Under the pieces are notes generated by a model. That model did no database searches and was not told the DNA's origin. It saw only the letters and a list, made by a program, of their open reading frames with translations. DNA of 61,181 nt from GYS-P2D sp964414425 (GTDB taxonomy: Bacteria > Bacteroidota > Bacteroidia > Chitinophagales > Saprospiraceae): positions 1 through 61,181 of the forward strand of contig CAYPWL010000021.1 of assembly GCA_964414425.1 (NCBI GenBank). The letters run 5' to 3'. Of the stretch, positions 25,360 to 34,593 are shown in pieces. Both the position numbers and the translations under genes were made by a program. Within the stretch, counting starts at the first letter, position 1. Every line of letters starts with the position of its first letter.

Positions 25360-25965
25360 ATGTTCAACGCCGTAGTTTTAGCCGCAGGATTATCTACCCG
25401 CATGGGGGCCAAAAATAAGTTGACGCTCAACCTTCATGGTCAAACTATTATCTCAACTGTCATTCGTAATCTAAGTCACAGTAACATTGATCAGATCACG
25501 GTAGTGGTGGGTCATGAGCATCGTGCGGTAACTCAATCACTAAGTGATTATCCACAAGTCCAGATTGTCTTTAATTCGCTATATGAAAGGGGACAAATGA
25601 CGAGTATAAAGGCTGGAGTGAGCGCTTTAAGCTCCAATACTGAAGGCTTTCTGATTTGTCTCGGGGATATGCCATCCATTACTTCTGAGGATTACAATTT
25701 TATGATCGAGCAGTATAAAAGTTCATTAGATAAATCAGCGACTCCGATTGTAAGGCCTATACACACTGATCGAGTAGGTCACCCCGTCATGTTTCATAGT
25801 TCTTACAAGCTTGATATTAGTGATGCACCAGACTCCTCGGACTGCAAGCTGATCATTGGCAAAAACATAAATCACTATTATCCTATTACGGTCGACTCAG
25901 ATAATTTCTTCGCAGATATCGACAATGAGTCCGAGTATAATCGCTTGATACAACACAGTTCGTAG
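25360..25965 (+). CDS. MobA/MocA-like nucleotidyltransferase
   Basis: A 201-residue protein of the NTP transferase (MobA-like) fold. The signature VVLAAGLSTRMGAKNKL binds the nucleotide, CLGDMPSI is the metal site, and RVGHPVMF with FADIDNESEYNRL completes the molybdopterin cytidylyl/guanylyl transferase pattern. The closest named group is MocA-like cytidylyltransferase, which finishes the molybdenum cofactor. No molybdoenzyme or cofactor gene is visible nearby, so another nucleotide-activated product is possible. Confidence 0.82.
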   Translation: MFNAVVLAAGLSTRMGAKNKLTLNLHGQTIISTVIRNLSHSNIDQITVVVGHEHRAVTQSLSDYPQVQIVFNSLYERGQMTSIKAGVSALSSNTEGFLICLGDMPSITSEDYNFMIEQYKSSLDKSATPIVRPIHTDRVGHPVMFHSSYKLDISDAPDSSDCKLIIGKNINHYYPITVDSDNFFADIDNESEYNRLIQHSS

Positions 25966-26090
25966 GTAGACAACTCTATCTAAATTTTATAAATTGGATC
26001 ATCTCTACTCCATGATATGATGGGAATATTCTATTATTGTCTGAGTCATTGATCGAGACCAATCTTGGATAATTACAATACAGAAACCGC

Positions 26091-26810
26091 ATGAGTGATA
26101 TTAAAGATAAAGTAGCCTATATAACAGGAGGCTCTAAAGGAATAGGATACGGCATCGCTGAGGCATTGGTTGCTCAAGGTGCTAAAGTTGCAATCACTGG
26201 TCGTACAGAAAGCTCTCTGGATGAAGCAGCGAAAGCTCTAAATGATAAAGTCCCTGGTTCGTGTATTGCTATAGTTGCAGACGTGCGCAATGCCGATGAT
26301 CAAACCAATGCAGTGCAAAGAGTGATTCAACAGTGGGGGCAATTAGATATCTCCATTGCAAATGCGGGCGTAGGTCATTTTGATTCTATTGAAAATCTCT
26401 CGACTCAACAATGGAATGATGTCATAGACATCAACTTAACTGGTACATTTCACACCATCAAGGCAAGCCTCGAAGCACTCAAGCTGACTCAAGGCTACTT
26501 CATGACCGTGGCTAGTTTAGCAGGTACTAACTTCTTTGCGAATGGCTCTGCCTATAATGCCAGTAAATTTGGTGTGGTAGGATTTACTCAAGCTGTCATG
26601 CTTGATCTCCGTAAACATGGCATCAAGGTGACGACGATCATGCCTGGCTCTGTATCAACCTACTTCAACAATCGTGTGCCCTCAGAATCAGAAGCATGGA
26701 AGATTCAGCCAGAGGATATAGGTCAAATGGTTGTAGACCTCTTAAAGATGCATCCTCGCACACTACCAAGCAAAGTCGAAGTGAGACCTTCTATGCCTCC
26801 TCAGAAGTAA
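26091..26810 (+). CDS. Short-chain dehydrogenase/reductase
   Basis: A classical SDR of 239 residues with TGGSKGIGYGIAE for the cofactor, NAGVG, and the catalytic YNASK preceded by the Ser in VASLAG. An acidic residue after the first beta strands is replaced by GRTESS, so NADP(H) is the likelier cofactor. The substrate is an alcohol or ketone of unknown nature. The gene is monocistronic, with no recognisable regulatory motif in the 125 bases before it. Confidence 0.9.
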   Translation: MSDIKDKVAYITGGSKGIGYGIAEALVAQGAKVAITGRTESSLDEAAKALNDKVPGSCIAIVADVRNADDQTNAVQRVIQQWGQLDISIANAGVGHFDSIENLSTQQWNDVIDINLTGTFHTIKASLEALKLTQGYFMTVASLAGTNFFANGSAYNASKFGVVGFTQAVMLDLRKHGIKVTTIMPGSVSTYFNNRVPSESEAWKIQPEDIGQMVVDLLKMHPRTLPSKVEVRPSMPPQK

Positions 26811-26895
26811 CCAACTACATAAAAAATGAGCGGGCAATTCAAATTATTGAAATCCCCCCTCTAATTTCTTTCAGAGACCTATTGTTCTATAACTC

Positions 26896-27135
26896 TTAGA
26901 GAGCCTTATGCGATCCATCGCAAAACTCTGGACGATCAGATTGCTTACATGTACACATAGAGTACATCTTAGTCTCTTCTACTGTAATCATCTTGGGAGT
27001 GAATTCTGATCCTTTGTGTGAACCATCACACCATGGTTGATTAGCACTCTCTCCACAAGTACACCAAGCGTACTTCTGCCCCGCTGTCAATTCTACTCTG
27101 ATTGGTGCTGTTCCTCCTACTTTAGGCTTAGCCAT
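26896..27135 (-). CDS. Twin CDGSH iron-sulfur protein
   Basis: A 79-residue protein with two CDGSH motifs, each expected to hold a 2Fe-2S cluster by three Cys and one His. The first, CTCGESANQPWCDGSH, fits the pattern fully. In the second, CTCKQSDRPEFCDGSH, the Pro comes one residue early but the ligands keep their spacing. Such small proteins occur in many bacteria and are thought to act in redox or iron balance; the role here is not known. It is convergent to the SDR gene and divergent from radC. Confidence 0.92.
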   Translation of the reverse strand: MAKPKVGGTAPIRVELTAGQKYAWCTCGESANQPWCDGSHKGSEFTPKMITVEETKMYSMCTCKQSDRPEFCDGSHKAL

Positions 27136-27230
27136 AATTGATATGTTTTATGTTCAAACTTTGATATTGTGATTCGCTCACCGTATCATCGCTAATGTAG
27201 TATATATCAATCTAAAATTGTACCAGAGTT

Positions 27231-27917
27231 ATGTCAGACTTAAAATCAATTAAATCCTGGGCAGAAGAAGATCGACCAAGAGAGAAACTCGCTCTCAAGG
27301 GCAAAGAAAGTTTGTCCAATGCTGAGTTATTAGCCATCATCATGGGATCGGGTTCTCGGGGAGAGTCTGCAGTGAGTTTGGCAAAGAGTATCTTAAAGAA
27401 GGCAGGTACATTACACGATCTCGGACGCAAAGATTTAGCATTTTTTACCGAGTTTAAAGGTATAGGCGAGGCTAAGGCCATCTCCATTACCGCTGCCTTA
27501 GAATTAGGTCGCCGCAGACAGTCAGAGCCTCTATCTGAAAAGAAAAAGATCCTCAACAGTCAAGATGCTTACGATGTCCTCGCCGCTCAACTTGTGGATC
27601 TGAACCACGAAGAATTCTGGATTGTACTACTCAATAATCAAGCTCGAGTGAAATCCACTGAGCGAATATCGAGCGGGGGTGTCAGCCAAGTCCTGATCGA
27701 TGCTAAGATGGTCTTCAGGGCTCCTATAGCTCAACTCGCTACTCGTATAATCTTATATCATAATCATCCAAGTGGTAGCAGTCAACCCAGTCAACATGAC
27801 ATACTGTTAACTCAAAAGCTCGTATCCGCTGGCAAGCATCTCGACATCTCCGTAGAAGACCATATCATCATCAGTCAGGATGGGTATTACAGCTTTAGGG
27901 ACGAAGGGTTGATTTGA
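27231..27917 (+). CDS. radC: RadC-like JAB domain protein
   Basis: A 228-residue protein of the RadC/DUF2466 family. An N-terminal helix-hairpin-helix region has ESLSNAELLAIIMGSGSRGESA and FKGIGEAKAISITAALELG, and the C-terminal JAB/MPN domain has HNHPSGSSQPSQHD, the His-x-His...Asp metal site, and EDHIIISQDGYYSFRDEGLI at the end. The family's old link to recombination is doubtful and its biochemical activity is unsettled. It ends one base before the convergent GT4 gene. Confidence 0.94.
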   Translation: MSDLKSIKSWAEEDRPREKLALKGKESLSNAELLAIIMGSGSRGESAVSLAKSILKKAGTLHDLGRKDLAFFTEFKGIGEAKAISITAALELGRRRQSEPLSEKKKILNSQDAYDVLAAQLVDLNHEEFWIVLLNNQARVKSTERISSGGVSQVLIDAKMVFRAPIAQLATRIILYHNHPSGSSQPSQHDILLTQKLVSAGKHLDISVEDHIIISQDGYYSFRDEGLI

Positions 27918-27918
27918 T

Positions 27919-29019
27919 CTATTTAGCCGAGTTCGTAAGGTCCTCATACAGATCGATGTATTGATCTATGGTATGCTGTAGAGGATACTCGACTTGATCT
28001 GTATATGTCCACTCTCCCTCGATAGCCTTGACCATAGCATCCGCCAAGTCTCGGGGCTCTATAGAATCGTAGTTAATATGCTGTCCTGTAACCACCTCTG
28101 ACAGTGCACCTTTACCAGAGATGATGAGAGGTGTACCTATTGCCATGGTTTCAACAGCAGCATAGCAAAAACCCTCACTATACGATGGAATAATAACAGC
28201 ATCAGCTGAGGCTATCTCCTGTAGTAATTGATCAAACGGAACACTATGCTCTATGGTAATAGCGGATTTAGACAGCCCGATTTCATCAATTAGAGCATGT
28301 ACTTTTTTGAGCAAGGGCTCTTGAGGCAAGATTAATTTTAATTGATAAGGATGGTCAGTGTCCATTAGTGATGCCGCCTTAAGTAGCACGTCTAAACCTT
28401 TAGAATATCCGACTCGGCCAAAAAACAAAAAATTGAAATCTCCCTTGTTTACTTCGCCACTCCTTAACTCTTCAAAATCCGAATATTGGATTCCATTATA
28501 GATTCGAGTCAATCGATCAGCACCGACACCAGCATATGCTAATGCCGACCTAGTAAAATCTGATACTACTACAAACTTTTTGAATGGTAGCTTAACCAAC
28601 ATGCGCTCGAAAGCTGAATTTAGATATCGACTTACTGGATTGAGCCATGGCAATTCGAACCAGAGCTTACCCCAATATTCATGAAAAGTAATGATAACAT
28701 CCTTCCTTTTAATCTTGCCAGCTATCCACGCTGGCAAGGCCGCATTGTATGATGTAGTATGTATAATGTCGACTTCTGTGGCATACTTTAAGACAGGCAA
28801 CCAAGCAAAAAAAGTGAATAGATAGCGATTATAAAATCTATATCTGTAGATCTCTACCCCATCTATAGACTCATAGTCGCTTAATATGGCGTCATATCTG
28901 TTAGTGACTACAGTCACTTGGTGTCCTTGCTGCACAAGTTGCTGTGCTACTGACTTGAATAGGGTCTCTACTCCTCCGATATGAGGTTCGTAGTATTCTA
29001 ATACAAAAAGGATTTTCAT
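27919..29019 (-). CDS. Glycosyltransferase family 4 (GT-B)
   Basis: A 366-residue GT-B transferase. The N-terminus MKILFVLEYYEPHIGGVETL is typical of GT4 enzymes, with the glycine-rich acceptor loop. The C-terminal half has NFLFFGRVGYSKGLDVLL and a donor site PSYSEGFCYAAVETMAIGTPLI carrying the EX7E pair. It likely acts in surface polysaccharide or glycolipid synthesis in the cytoplasm. It follows the DUF2304 gene after a short gap on the same strand, a pairing also known from polysaccharide loci. Confidence 0.88.
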   Translation of the reverse strand: MKILFVLEYYEPHIGGVETLFKSVAQQLVQQGHQVTVVTNRYDAILSDYESIDGVEIYRYRFYNRYLFTFFAWLPVLKYATEVDIIHTTSYNAALPAWIAGKIKRKDVIITFHEYWGKLWFELPWLNPVSRYLNSAFERMLVKLPFKKFVVVSDFTRSALAYAGVGADRLTRIYNGIQYSDFEELRSGEVNKGDFNFLFFGRVGYSKGLDVLLKAASLMDTDHPYQLKLILPQEPLLKKVHALIDEIGLSKSAITIEHSVPFDQLLQEIASADAVIIPSYSEGFCYAAVETMAIGTPLIISGKGALSEVVTGQHINYDSIEPRDLADAMVKAIEGEWTYTDQVEYPLQHTIDQYIDLYEDLTNSAK

Positions 29020-29042
29020 GAGTAGGTATAACCGTTAGCGGT

Positions 29043-29444
29043 CTATATCTTATTGATGATCTTTGACTCATCTTGTTTGAGCATCTTAGTGATGCGCTCA
29101 CGCTCCAGCTCTCTTATCTTGTTCTCATCGAGAGCAAGCTGGCGAACAAGATCAGTAATCTTACGATCCATAGTCTCAATCTTAGCTGATAGGTAAAAGG
29201 CCAAGACAATAACGAAGGCAAGGGAGACAAAAATGATCGCATTGATGTTACTCTTTATCCCCAGCAATCTGGCCAATTGAGTAGAAAATTCATGAGGAAC
29301 TATGGCCAATACAGCAATCACTGCCCAAAAACCTAACCATATAACATTAGTGAAGATGAACTTACGTCGCAGACGTAGCTCAACAACTATACGATAGATA
29401 TAGTATATGGATAATGCAGGTGCTATGAATTGGTAAACCTCCAA
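29043..29444 (-). CDS. DUF2304 membrane protein
   Basis: A 133-residue protein with three hydrophobic segments (about 4-20, 30-49 and 66-86) and a charged coiled tail from about 90 (KIETMDRKITDLVRQLALDEN). This layout is that of DUF2304 proteins, small membrane proteins usually found next to glycosyltransferases that use polyprenyl phosphate sugars. The function is not established; partnership with the GT4 gene 23 bases downstream is an inference from position. Confidence 0.82.
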   Translation of the reverse strand: MEVYQFIAPALSIYYIYRIVVELRLRRKFIFTNVIWLGFWAVIAVLAIVPHEFSTQLARLLGIKSNINAIIFVSLAFVIVLAFYLSAKIETMDRKITDLVRQLALDENKIRELERERITKMLKQDESKIINKI

Positions 29445-29553
29445 AGATTCATTTTAACGTTAGGTAAAAATATACCAATATCATACCGAATGCTAATGCC
29501 GTGAGCAATAAGTAGGAAAATAAACTGACAAGTCTCCCTTTAGGGGCGGTATA

Positions 29554-29880
29554 TCACACTGCGAAGCTCTCCCCACAGCCGCAGGTACGGGCTGCATTGG
29601 GGTTGTTGAAGTAGAAGCCCTTGCCATTCAGGCCTCCACTAAACTCCAAAGTGGTATTGCAGAGATATAGGAAACTCCTGAGATCAGTGACAACTTTGAC
29701 TCCATTGTCCTCAAAGACCTGATCACCCTCTTTGGATTCATTGTCAAAGTCCATGTTGTACGTAAGGCCCGAACAGCCTCCACTGGTTACTGATACTCTA
29801 ACAAAGAAGTCATCTGCTAAAGACTCTGATCCCTTTAACTCTGCTATTTTTTCTTTTGCGCTTTCAGCTACGTACAACAT
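29554..29880 (-). CDS. iscA: IscA/SufA-type iron-sulfur assembly protein
   Basis: An A-type scaffold or carrier. The ATG at 29880 gives 108 residues; the TTG three codons upstream is a less likely start. The cluster ligands are C36 in SGGCSG and C100 and C102 in TCGCGESF, the complete family set, and NPNAARTCGCG is a hallmark. It passes Fe-S clusters to target enzymes. It is the third gene of an iscS-iscU-iscA run on the minus strand and lies 39 bases after iscU. No IscR, HscA, HscB or ferredoxin gene follows. Confidence 0.93.
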   Translation of the reverse strand: MLYVAESAKEKIAELKGSESLADDFFVRVSVTSGGCSGLTYNMDFDNESKEGDQVFEDNGVKVVTDLRSFLYLCNTTLEFSGGLNGKGFYFNNPNAARTCGCGESFAV

Positions 29881-29919
29881 ATCGCACAAGTTTAAATGAA
29901 TAAAAAAATGGCTGCTGAT

Positions 29920-30312
29920 TTAGTCAGCCATATTATTCTTCGTCTTATAATCTTTGATGGCGCTTTTGATAGCGTCTTCTGCCAGTACTGAGCAGTGTAT
30001 TTTCACCGGTGGCAGTGCGAGTTCCTCTACGATATCCATGTTATCTATGTTCATAGCATCATCGATTGACTTACCCTTAAGCCATTCTGTAGCTAATGAA
30101 CTTGATGCTATCGCAGATCCGCAGCCAAAAGTCTTAAACTTAGCGTCCTTGATAGTTTGTGATGCTTCGTCTACTTCGATTTGAAGTCTCATTACATCAC
30201 CACATTCAGGAGCACCTACGAGACCTGTGCCAACAGTATTTTTTGTTTTATCCAGCGTTCCAACATTCTTCGGATTTTTGAAGTGTTCTAAAACTTTTTC
30301 TGAATACGCCAT
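29920..30312 (-). CDS. iscU: Iron-sulfur cluster scaffold IscU
   Basis: A 130-residue scaffold with the three cluster cysteines C37 (PECGD), C64 (FGCGS) and C107 (IHCS), and D39. The LPPVK sequence at 100-104 is the site that the HscA chaperone recognises, so this is the ISC-type scaffold rather than SufU, and HscA/HscB are expected elsewhere in the genome. Clusters are built here from sulfur supplied by IscS, encoded 60 bases upstream. Confidence 0.96.
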   Translation of the reverse strand: MAYSEKVLEHFKNPKNVGTLDKTKNTVGTGLVGAPECGDVMRLQIEVDEASQTIKDAKFKTFGCGSAIASSSLATEWLKGKSIDDAMNIDNMDIVEELALPPVKIHCSVLAEDAIKSAIKDYKTKNNMAD

Positions 30313-30372
30313 TTCACTTATTATTTACTTGTTAACAAAGATATATCCTATTGAGTTCCTATTCTTAATTTC

Positions 30373-31593
30373 TTAGTGCTCTGACCACTCTACTGCCTCC
30401 AGGTCTACACCATCTTTATACATCTCCCAAATCGGGCTAAGGTCTCTCATATGAGTAACTCCCTTAGTCAACATGTCGATTGCGATGTCTATTTCTTCTT
30501 CCTTGGTAAATCTTCCAAGACTAAATCTGATACTACTATGTGCCAGGTCATCTCCTAATCCCAATGCCATCAAAACATATGACGGCTCCAGTGAAGCTGA
30601 TGTACATGCACTTCCTGATGATACTGCAATATTTTGATTGAATGTCATCATTAAGCCTTCGCCCTCGACATGCTTAAACGAGATGTTAGTTACGTGAGGC
30701 ATACGGTGATCTGTATTACCGTTGATATATACTTCTTCGAGATTAGCACTGAGGCCTTTCTCAAGTTTATCTCTCAACTTTGATAACCTTGCCGCATCTT
30801 GATCCATCTCGAGTCGTGATAACTCAGCCGCTGTACCTAAACCTACAATACCTGGCACATTAAGCGTACCAGATCTCATACCTCTCTCATGGCCACCACC
30901 ATCTTGCTGTGCAGTAACCTTTACCCTTGGGTTCTTTCTATTCACAAATAGTGCTCCTACACCTTTAGGTCCGTACATCTTATGCCCTGTAAATGCCATA
31001 AGATGTACTCCGGTAGCCTTAGGGTCTACTGGAATCTTGCCTACTGCCTGAGTGGCATCACTCATAAATAAAACACCATGCTTAGCACAGATATCTCCAA
31101 TAGCCTTCATCGGCTGGATAACTCCAGTCTCGTTATTAGCCCACATCACTGAGACTAATATGGTCTTGTCAGTGATAGCCGCCTCTAACTGCTCTAAGTC
31201 GACGATACCATCTCTCTTCACAGAGAGGTAAGTGACATCTGCACCCATCTTCTCGAGCTTCTTACAAGAATCCAGAACGGCCTTGTGCTCTGTCTCAAGA
31301 GTTATGATATGGTTGCCTTTACGGCTATACATCTCAAATACTCCCTTCAATGCAAGATTGTCAGACTCTGTAGCTCCCGATGTGAAAATGATTTCCTTAG
31401 GATCTACATTGATCAGTTTAGCCACTTGATCTCTGGCATAATCGACACCTTCTTCTGCAGCCCAGCCAAATGGATGGCTTCTACTGGCGGCATTTCCAAA
31501 ATGACTATTAAAATATGGCAACATTGCTTCTACGACCCTTGGATCACACGGCGTCGTTGCATTATTATCGAGGTAGATTTTCTGTACTGACAT
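30373..31593 (-). CDS. iscS: Cysteine desulfurase IscS
   Basis: A 406-residue PLP enzyme that takes sulfur from cysteine for Fe-S clusters and tRNA thiolation. Key residues: H103 in LETEHKAVLD, the PLP lysine K205 in TGHKMYGPKG, and the persulfide cysteine C330 in SSGSACTSASLEPSYVL, in a long loop as in IscS and NifS (group I). Length and residue numbers are almost those of E. coli IscS. It heads the isc run. The 216 bases upstream, shared with divergent meaB, show no full promoter match on this strand. Confidence 0.95.
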   Translation of the reverse strand: MSVQKIYLDNNATTPCDPRVVEAMLPYFNSHFGNAASRSHPFGWAAEEGVDYARDQVAKLINVDPKEIIFTSGATESDNLALKGVFEMYSRKGNHIITLETEHKAVLDSCKKLEKMGADVTYLSVKRDGIVDLEQLEAAITDKTILVSVMWANNETGVIQPMKAIGDICAKHGVLFMSDATQAVGKIPVDPKATGVHLMAFTGHKMYGPKGVGALFVNRKNPRVKVTAQQDGGGHERGMRSGTLNVPGIVGLGTAAELSRLEMDQDAARLSKLRDKLEKGLSANLEEVYINGNTDHRMPHVTNISFKHVEGEGLMMTFNQNIAVSSGSACTSASLEPSYVLMALGLGDDLAHSSIRFSLGRFTKEEEIDIAIDMLTKGVTHMRDLSPIWEMYKDGVDLEAVEWSEH

Positions 31594-31777
31594 AATTCCT
31601 ATTTAACCTAGTCTACAGCAAAACAGCGTGACTTGTTATTGGTTGCGCAAGTTTAGGAATTATTACAATAGGACACTGCAAAATATGTGCTGATCTGTCT
31701 TTTCGCGCACTTCTCTTTCAAATATTAACGAGATACAGATCAATTATTGAGAGACACATGAAAGATGCTTTAATATG

Positions 31778-31785
31778 TACCTTTG
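31778..31785 (+). promoter_or_regulatory. -7 promoter element upstream of meaB
   Basis: TACCTTTG fits TAnnTTTG and lies 24 bases before the GTG start of meaB. No TTG was found at the ideal distance upstream. Confidence 0.5.
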
Positions 31786-31809
31786 CCACACTAATTTCTG
31801 TGATTCCTT

Positions 31810-32838
31810 GTGAAGTCTATCAATCCACGCTTAAACAAAATCATTAACCCTCAAATACATGAGGTCAAGGACGTCTCCTATTATACCAGAGGTATTATAG
31901 AGGATCAGGACTTTTTAATTCTCTCTCAAGCTATTACTCTCTTGGAAAGCGAGAGCGAAGCACATAAAGAATTAGCCGTGGAAATCTTGTTAGCCTGCGA
32001 GGCAGTAGGCAATCAAGCCCGTCGTATAGGAGTAACTGGATCACCTGGCGTCGGCAAAAGCACATTTATAGAGTCTATCACTAAGCAGCTCATCAGTGAT
32101 GATCATAAAGCGGCTGTACTCACCATAGACCCAAGTAGCATAGATAATCGGGGTAGCATCCTTGGTGATAAGACAAGGATGGATCTATTATCACAGGACA
32201 ACAGGATTTTTGTTCGCCCGAGCCCCAGTCGTTCATTCTTAGGTGGCACGCATGCCTTGACGTATGAGGCCATGATCATGTGCGAAGCTTGTGGCATAGA
32301 TTATATCATCGTAGAAACTGTCGGCGTAGGTCAATCAGAATATGCCGTGAGTGATATCGTGGATTGTTCTCTCCTCCTACTACTGCCAGGGTCAGGAGAT
32401 GAACTTCAGGGAATCAAAAAAGGGATTACACAGATCGCAGACATAATCGTGATCAATAAGACAGATGGAGACCGTATAGCTCTCGCTCAACAGGTTGCTC
32501 AGGATTATAAAGCTGCAACACATATCACATCTGGTTCGGCTCAAGGGTGGACCATACAAGTGTGCTTGCACTCTTCTGTTGATCCAGAATTTGAGATAGA
32601 GATCACTGACCTGATAGAACAGTACTTTGCTCAATACGATTATATCAGCAAACGCTCTGCACAGCGTCAAAAGATATTAGATACTCGACTTAGATATCGC
32701 TTGAGTGAGGCTCTCAGTCGGCATATCGATGCCAATGTCGCAATATCGAAAATCTTGAAAAGCAATAATCGACATCCACTAAAGACTGTAAATCAGCTCC
32801 TAAAAGAAATCAGTATAGAATTGAAGAGTGTTACATGA
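31810..32838 (+). CDS. meaB: MeaB-type GTPase, methylmalonyl-CoA mutase chaperone
   Basis: A 342-residue G3E GTPase. Walker A is GSPGVGKST near residue 79, then TIDPSS, RPSPSRSFLGG (switch region), ETVGVGQSE and NKTDGD as the guanine-specific NKxD motif. MeaB protects and reloads the B12-dependent methylmalonyl-CoA mutase; the mutase genes are not in this window. The start is the GTG at 31810, since the next in-frame Met lies far inside the P-loop domain and a -7 element sits just upstream. The stop overlaps the M23 peptidase start (ATGA), so both are made together. Confidence 0.92.
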   Translation: MKSINPRLNKIINPQIHEVKDVSYYTRGIIEDQDFLILSQAITLLESESEAHKELAVEILLACEAVGNQARRIGVTGSPGVGKSTFIESITKQLISDDHKAAVLTIDPSSIDNRGSILGDKTRMDLLSQDNRIFVRPSPSRSFLGGTHALTYEAMIMCEACGIDYIIVETVGVGQSEYAVSDIVDCSLLLLLPGSGDELQGIKKGITQIADIIVINKTDGDRIALAQQVAQDYKAATHITSGSAQGWTIQVCLHSSVDPEFEIEITDLIEQYFAQYDYISKRSAQRQKILDTRLRYRLSEALSRHIDANVAISKILKSNNRHPLKTVNQLLKEISIELKSVT

Positions 32839-34526
32839 TGAGGATTTCACTGATACTAAGATTATTTTTTCTCCTCCTATCAACGATTGTCACGTTGTAT
32901 GGACAGGAGACTAATGACTTCGGGTCACCGATCAAGCATGATACACGATTGTCTGGTTCATTCGCCGAACCACGATCAGCACATTTTCATGCAGGCATAG
33001 ATTATAAACAGCTCAGAGGCGTACCGTATGACACGATTTATGCTGCGTCGGATGGATATATTTCAAGGATAAATGTCAAGCCCGATGGATATGGCAACGC
33101 TTTATACATCGATCACCCCAATGGATACACGACAGTATATGCCCACCTTCATCACTTCAATGATGTAATCGGAGATTACATCGAGCCAATCATGATCAAG
33201 AAAAGAATCCATAAGATTGAGCACTATCCCTTACAAAACAAGTTGCCTATAAAAAAAGGAGACTATATAGGTATCATGGGTAATACCGGTAGGTCATTTG
33301 GAGCACACCTGCATTTTGAGATCCGAAAAACAACCAGCGAGACGCCAGTCAATCCTGCCTTATTGGGATTTAAACCTAAAGATGAATTGACCCCAACGAT
33401 TAACGGTATTGTAATCTACAACCTAACGCCAGATGGTGAAGTCATCAGTAAAAAATACCATTCGGCAGTCTATGAGGGGGCTAACAGGTACTCCCTTGGC
33501 ACTCAACCTATCTTAACAGAAGGTGTGATTATAGGTATCGGCATACACGCCTATGATACCATGAATGGAGCGAGAAATCACAATGGAGTATATGGTGTGA
33601 ACGTCTTGAACAACGAGCGTGATATTTACTCTTTTCAGATGGATAGTGTTTCATTTGACCACAGTAGATACATCCATGCACATATGGACTATGAGGCTAA
33701 GATTAACAACAGATATGTATCCAAGTGCTATCGTCTCAATACTAATCCCCTGGAGATCTATGATACAACTCTCACGACTGGGCAAATTATCACATCCGAT
33801 GTTTTTGCCAATAGAATAGCCATAGAAGTATATGATTTTGAAGGAAATCAAGCTACTATCTCATTCGATCTAAAAAGAGACGATACCATAGCCATTCGTT
33901 CAGAGGATGTAGATAGCTCGTTTCGGAGAATCACACCTAATGATACTATCAAAGGCCAATCAGGGTCTTTTAGTTGGGTCGCAGCACCAGGGCTCGTTGA
34001 TAAGCCTGAGTATTTATCTTTCTCTAACACGGGCGACACCTTAACTATAACTGCAAAAAATGAGGTACCCTTTTTTAAATATGTAAACCTCGGCTACACC
34101 AACAATACTGAGTTACCCCTCAAAACGATTATAGCAACATCAGACAAAAAAGGAGGCCTCAAGTCGCTGGGTTGTGGAGCAAAAGATTCAACGACTATTG
34201 AGAGCTATATCATCGAAACAGGTAAGTACTGGCTTGCCATAGACAGCATTGCTCCCAGCATTGAGATCATATCTCTACCTGGATCCAATAGTAGTCGCCT
34301 AAAATTCAAGATGAAGGACAATTTTCAAGTTGTCTACGGCAGGGATCAACTAAAATTTGAAGTGCTAATTGATGGAGTTTGGACACTCTGCCAACATGAT
34401 ATAAAAGACAATTCTGTGTGGTGTGATGTCAAGTATGAAGCGCCCAATAGAGACCACCAAATCACTATCATGGTTGAAGACTCATGTTCTAATCAAAGTG
34501 AGTTGAAGCGGACAGTTCGATACTAA
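32835..34526 (+). CDS. Exported M23 family metallopeptidase
   Basis: A 563-residue protein with a signal peptide (RISLILRLFFLLLSTIVTLYG). The LytM/M23 domain occupies about 40-175, with the zinc ligands in HFHAGID (H52, D56) and GAHLHFEIR, and TVYAHLHHF in between, so the peptidoglycan-cleaving site looks intact. The remaining 380 residues are beta-rich with many Asn and Asp residues and no motif I recognise; they may bind the wall or another protein. It shares a transcript with meaB by a 4-base overlap, an unexpected pairing for which I see no functional reason. Confidence 0.88.
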   Translation: MMRISLILRLFFLLLSTIVTLYGQETNDFGSPIKHDTRLSGSFAEPRSAHFHAGIDYKQLRGVPYDTIYAASDGYISRINVKPDGYGNALYIDHPNGYTTVYAHLHHFNDVIGDYIEPIMIKKRIHKIEHYPLQNKLPIKKGDYIGIMGNTGRSFGAHLHFEIRKTTSETPVNPALLGFKPKDELTPTINGIVIYNLTPDGEVISKKYHSAVYEGANRYSLGTQPILTEGVIIGIGIHAYDTMNGARNHNGVYGVNVLNNERDIYSFQMDSVSFDHSRYIHAHMDYEAKINNRYVSKCYRLNTNPLEIYDTTLTTGQIITSDVFANRIAIEVYDFEGNQATISFDLKRDDTIAIRSEDVDSSFRRITPNDTIKGQSGSFSWVAAPGLVDKPEYLSFSNTGDTLTITAKNEVPFFKYVNLGYTNNTELPLKTIIATSDKKGGLKSLGCGAKDSTTIESYIIETGKYWLAIDSIAPSIEIISLPGSNSSRLKFKMKDNFQVVYGRDQLKFEVLIDGVWTLCQHDIKDNSVWCDVKYEAPNRDHQITIMVEDSCSNQSELKRTVRY

Positions 34527-34593
34527 CTTGTTTAACCTTTTTGGCGTATTTGATAAACAAATGTGATACCTTAGGCGTCAATAAGAAAAAACT

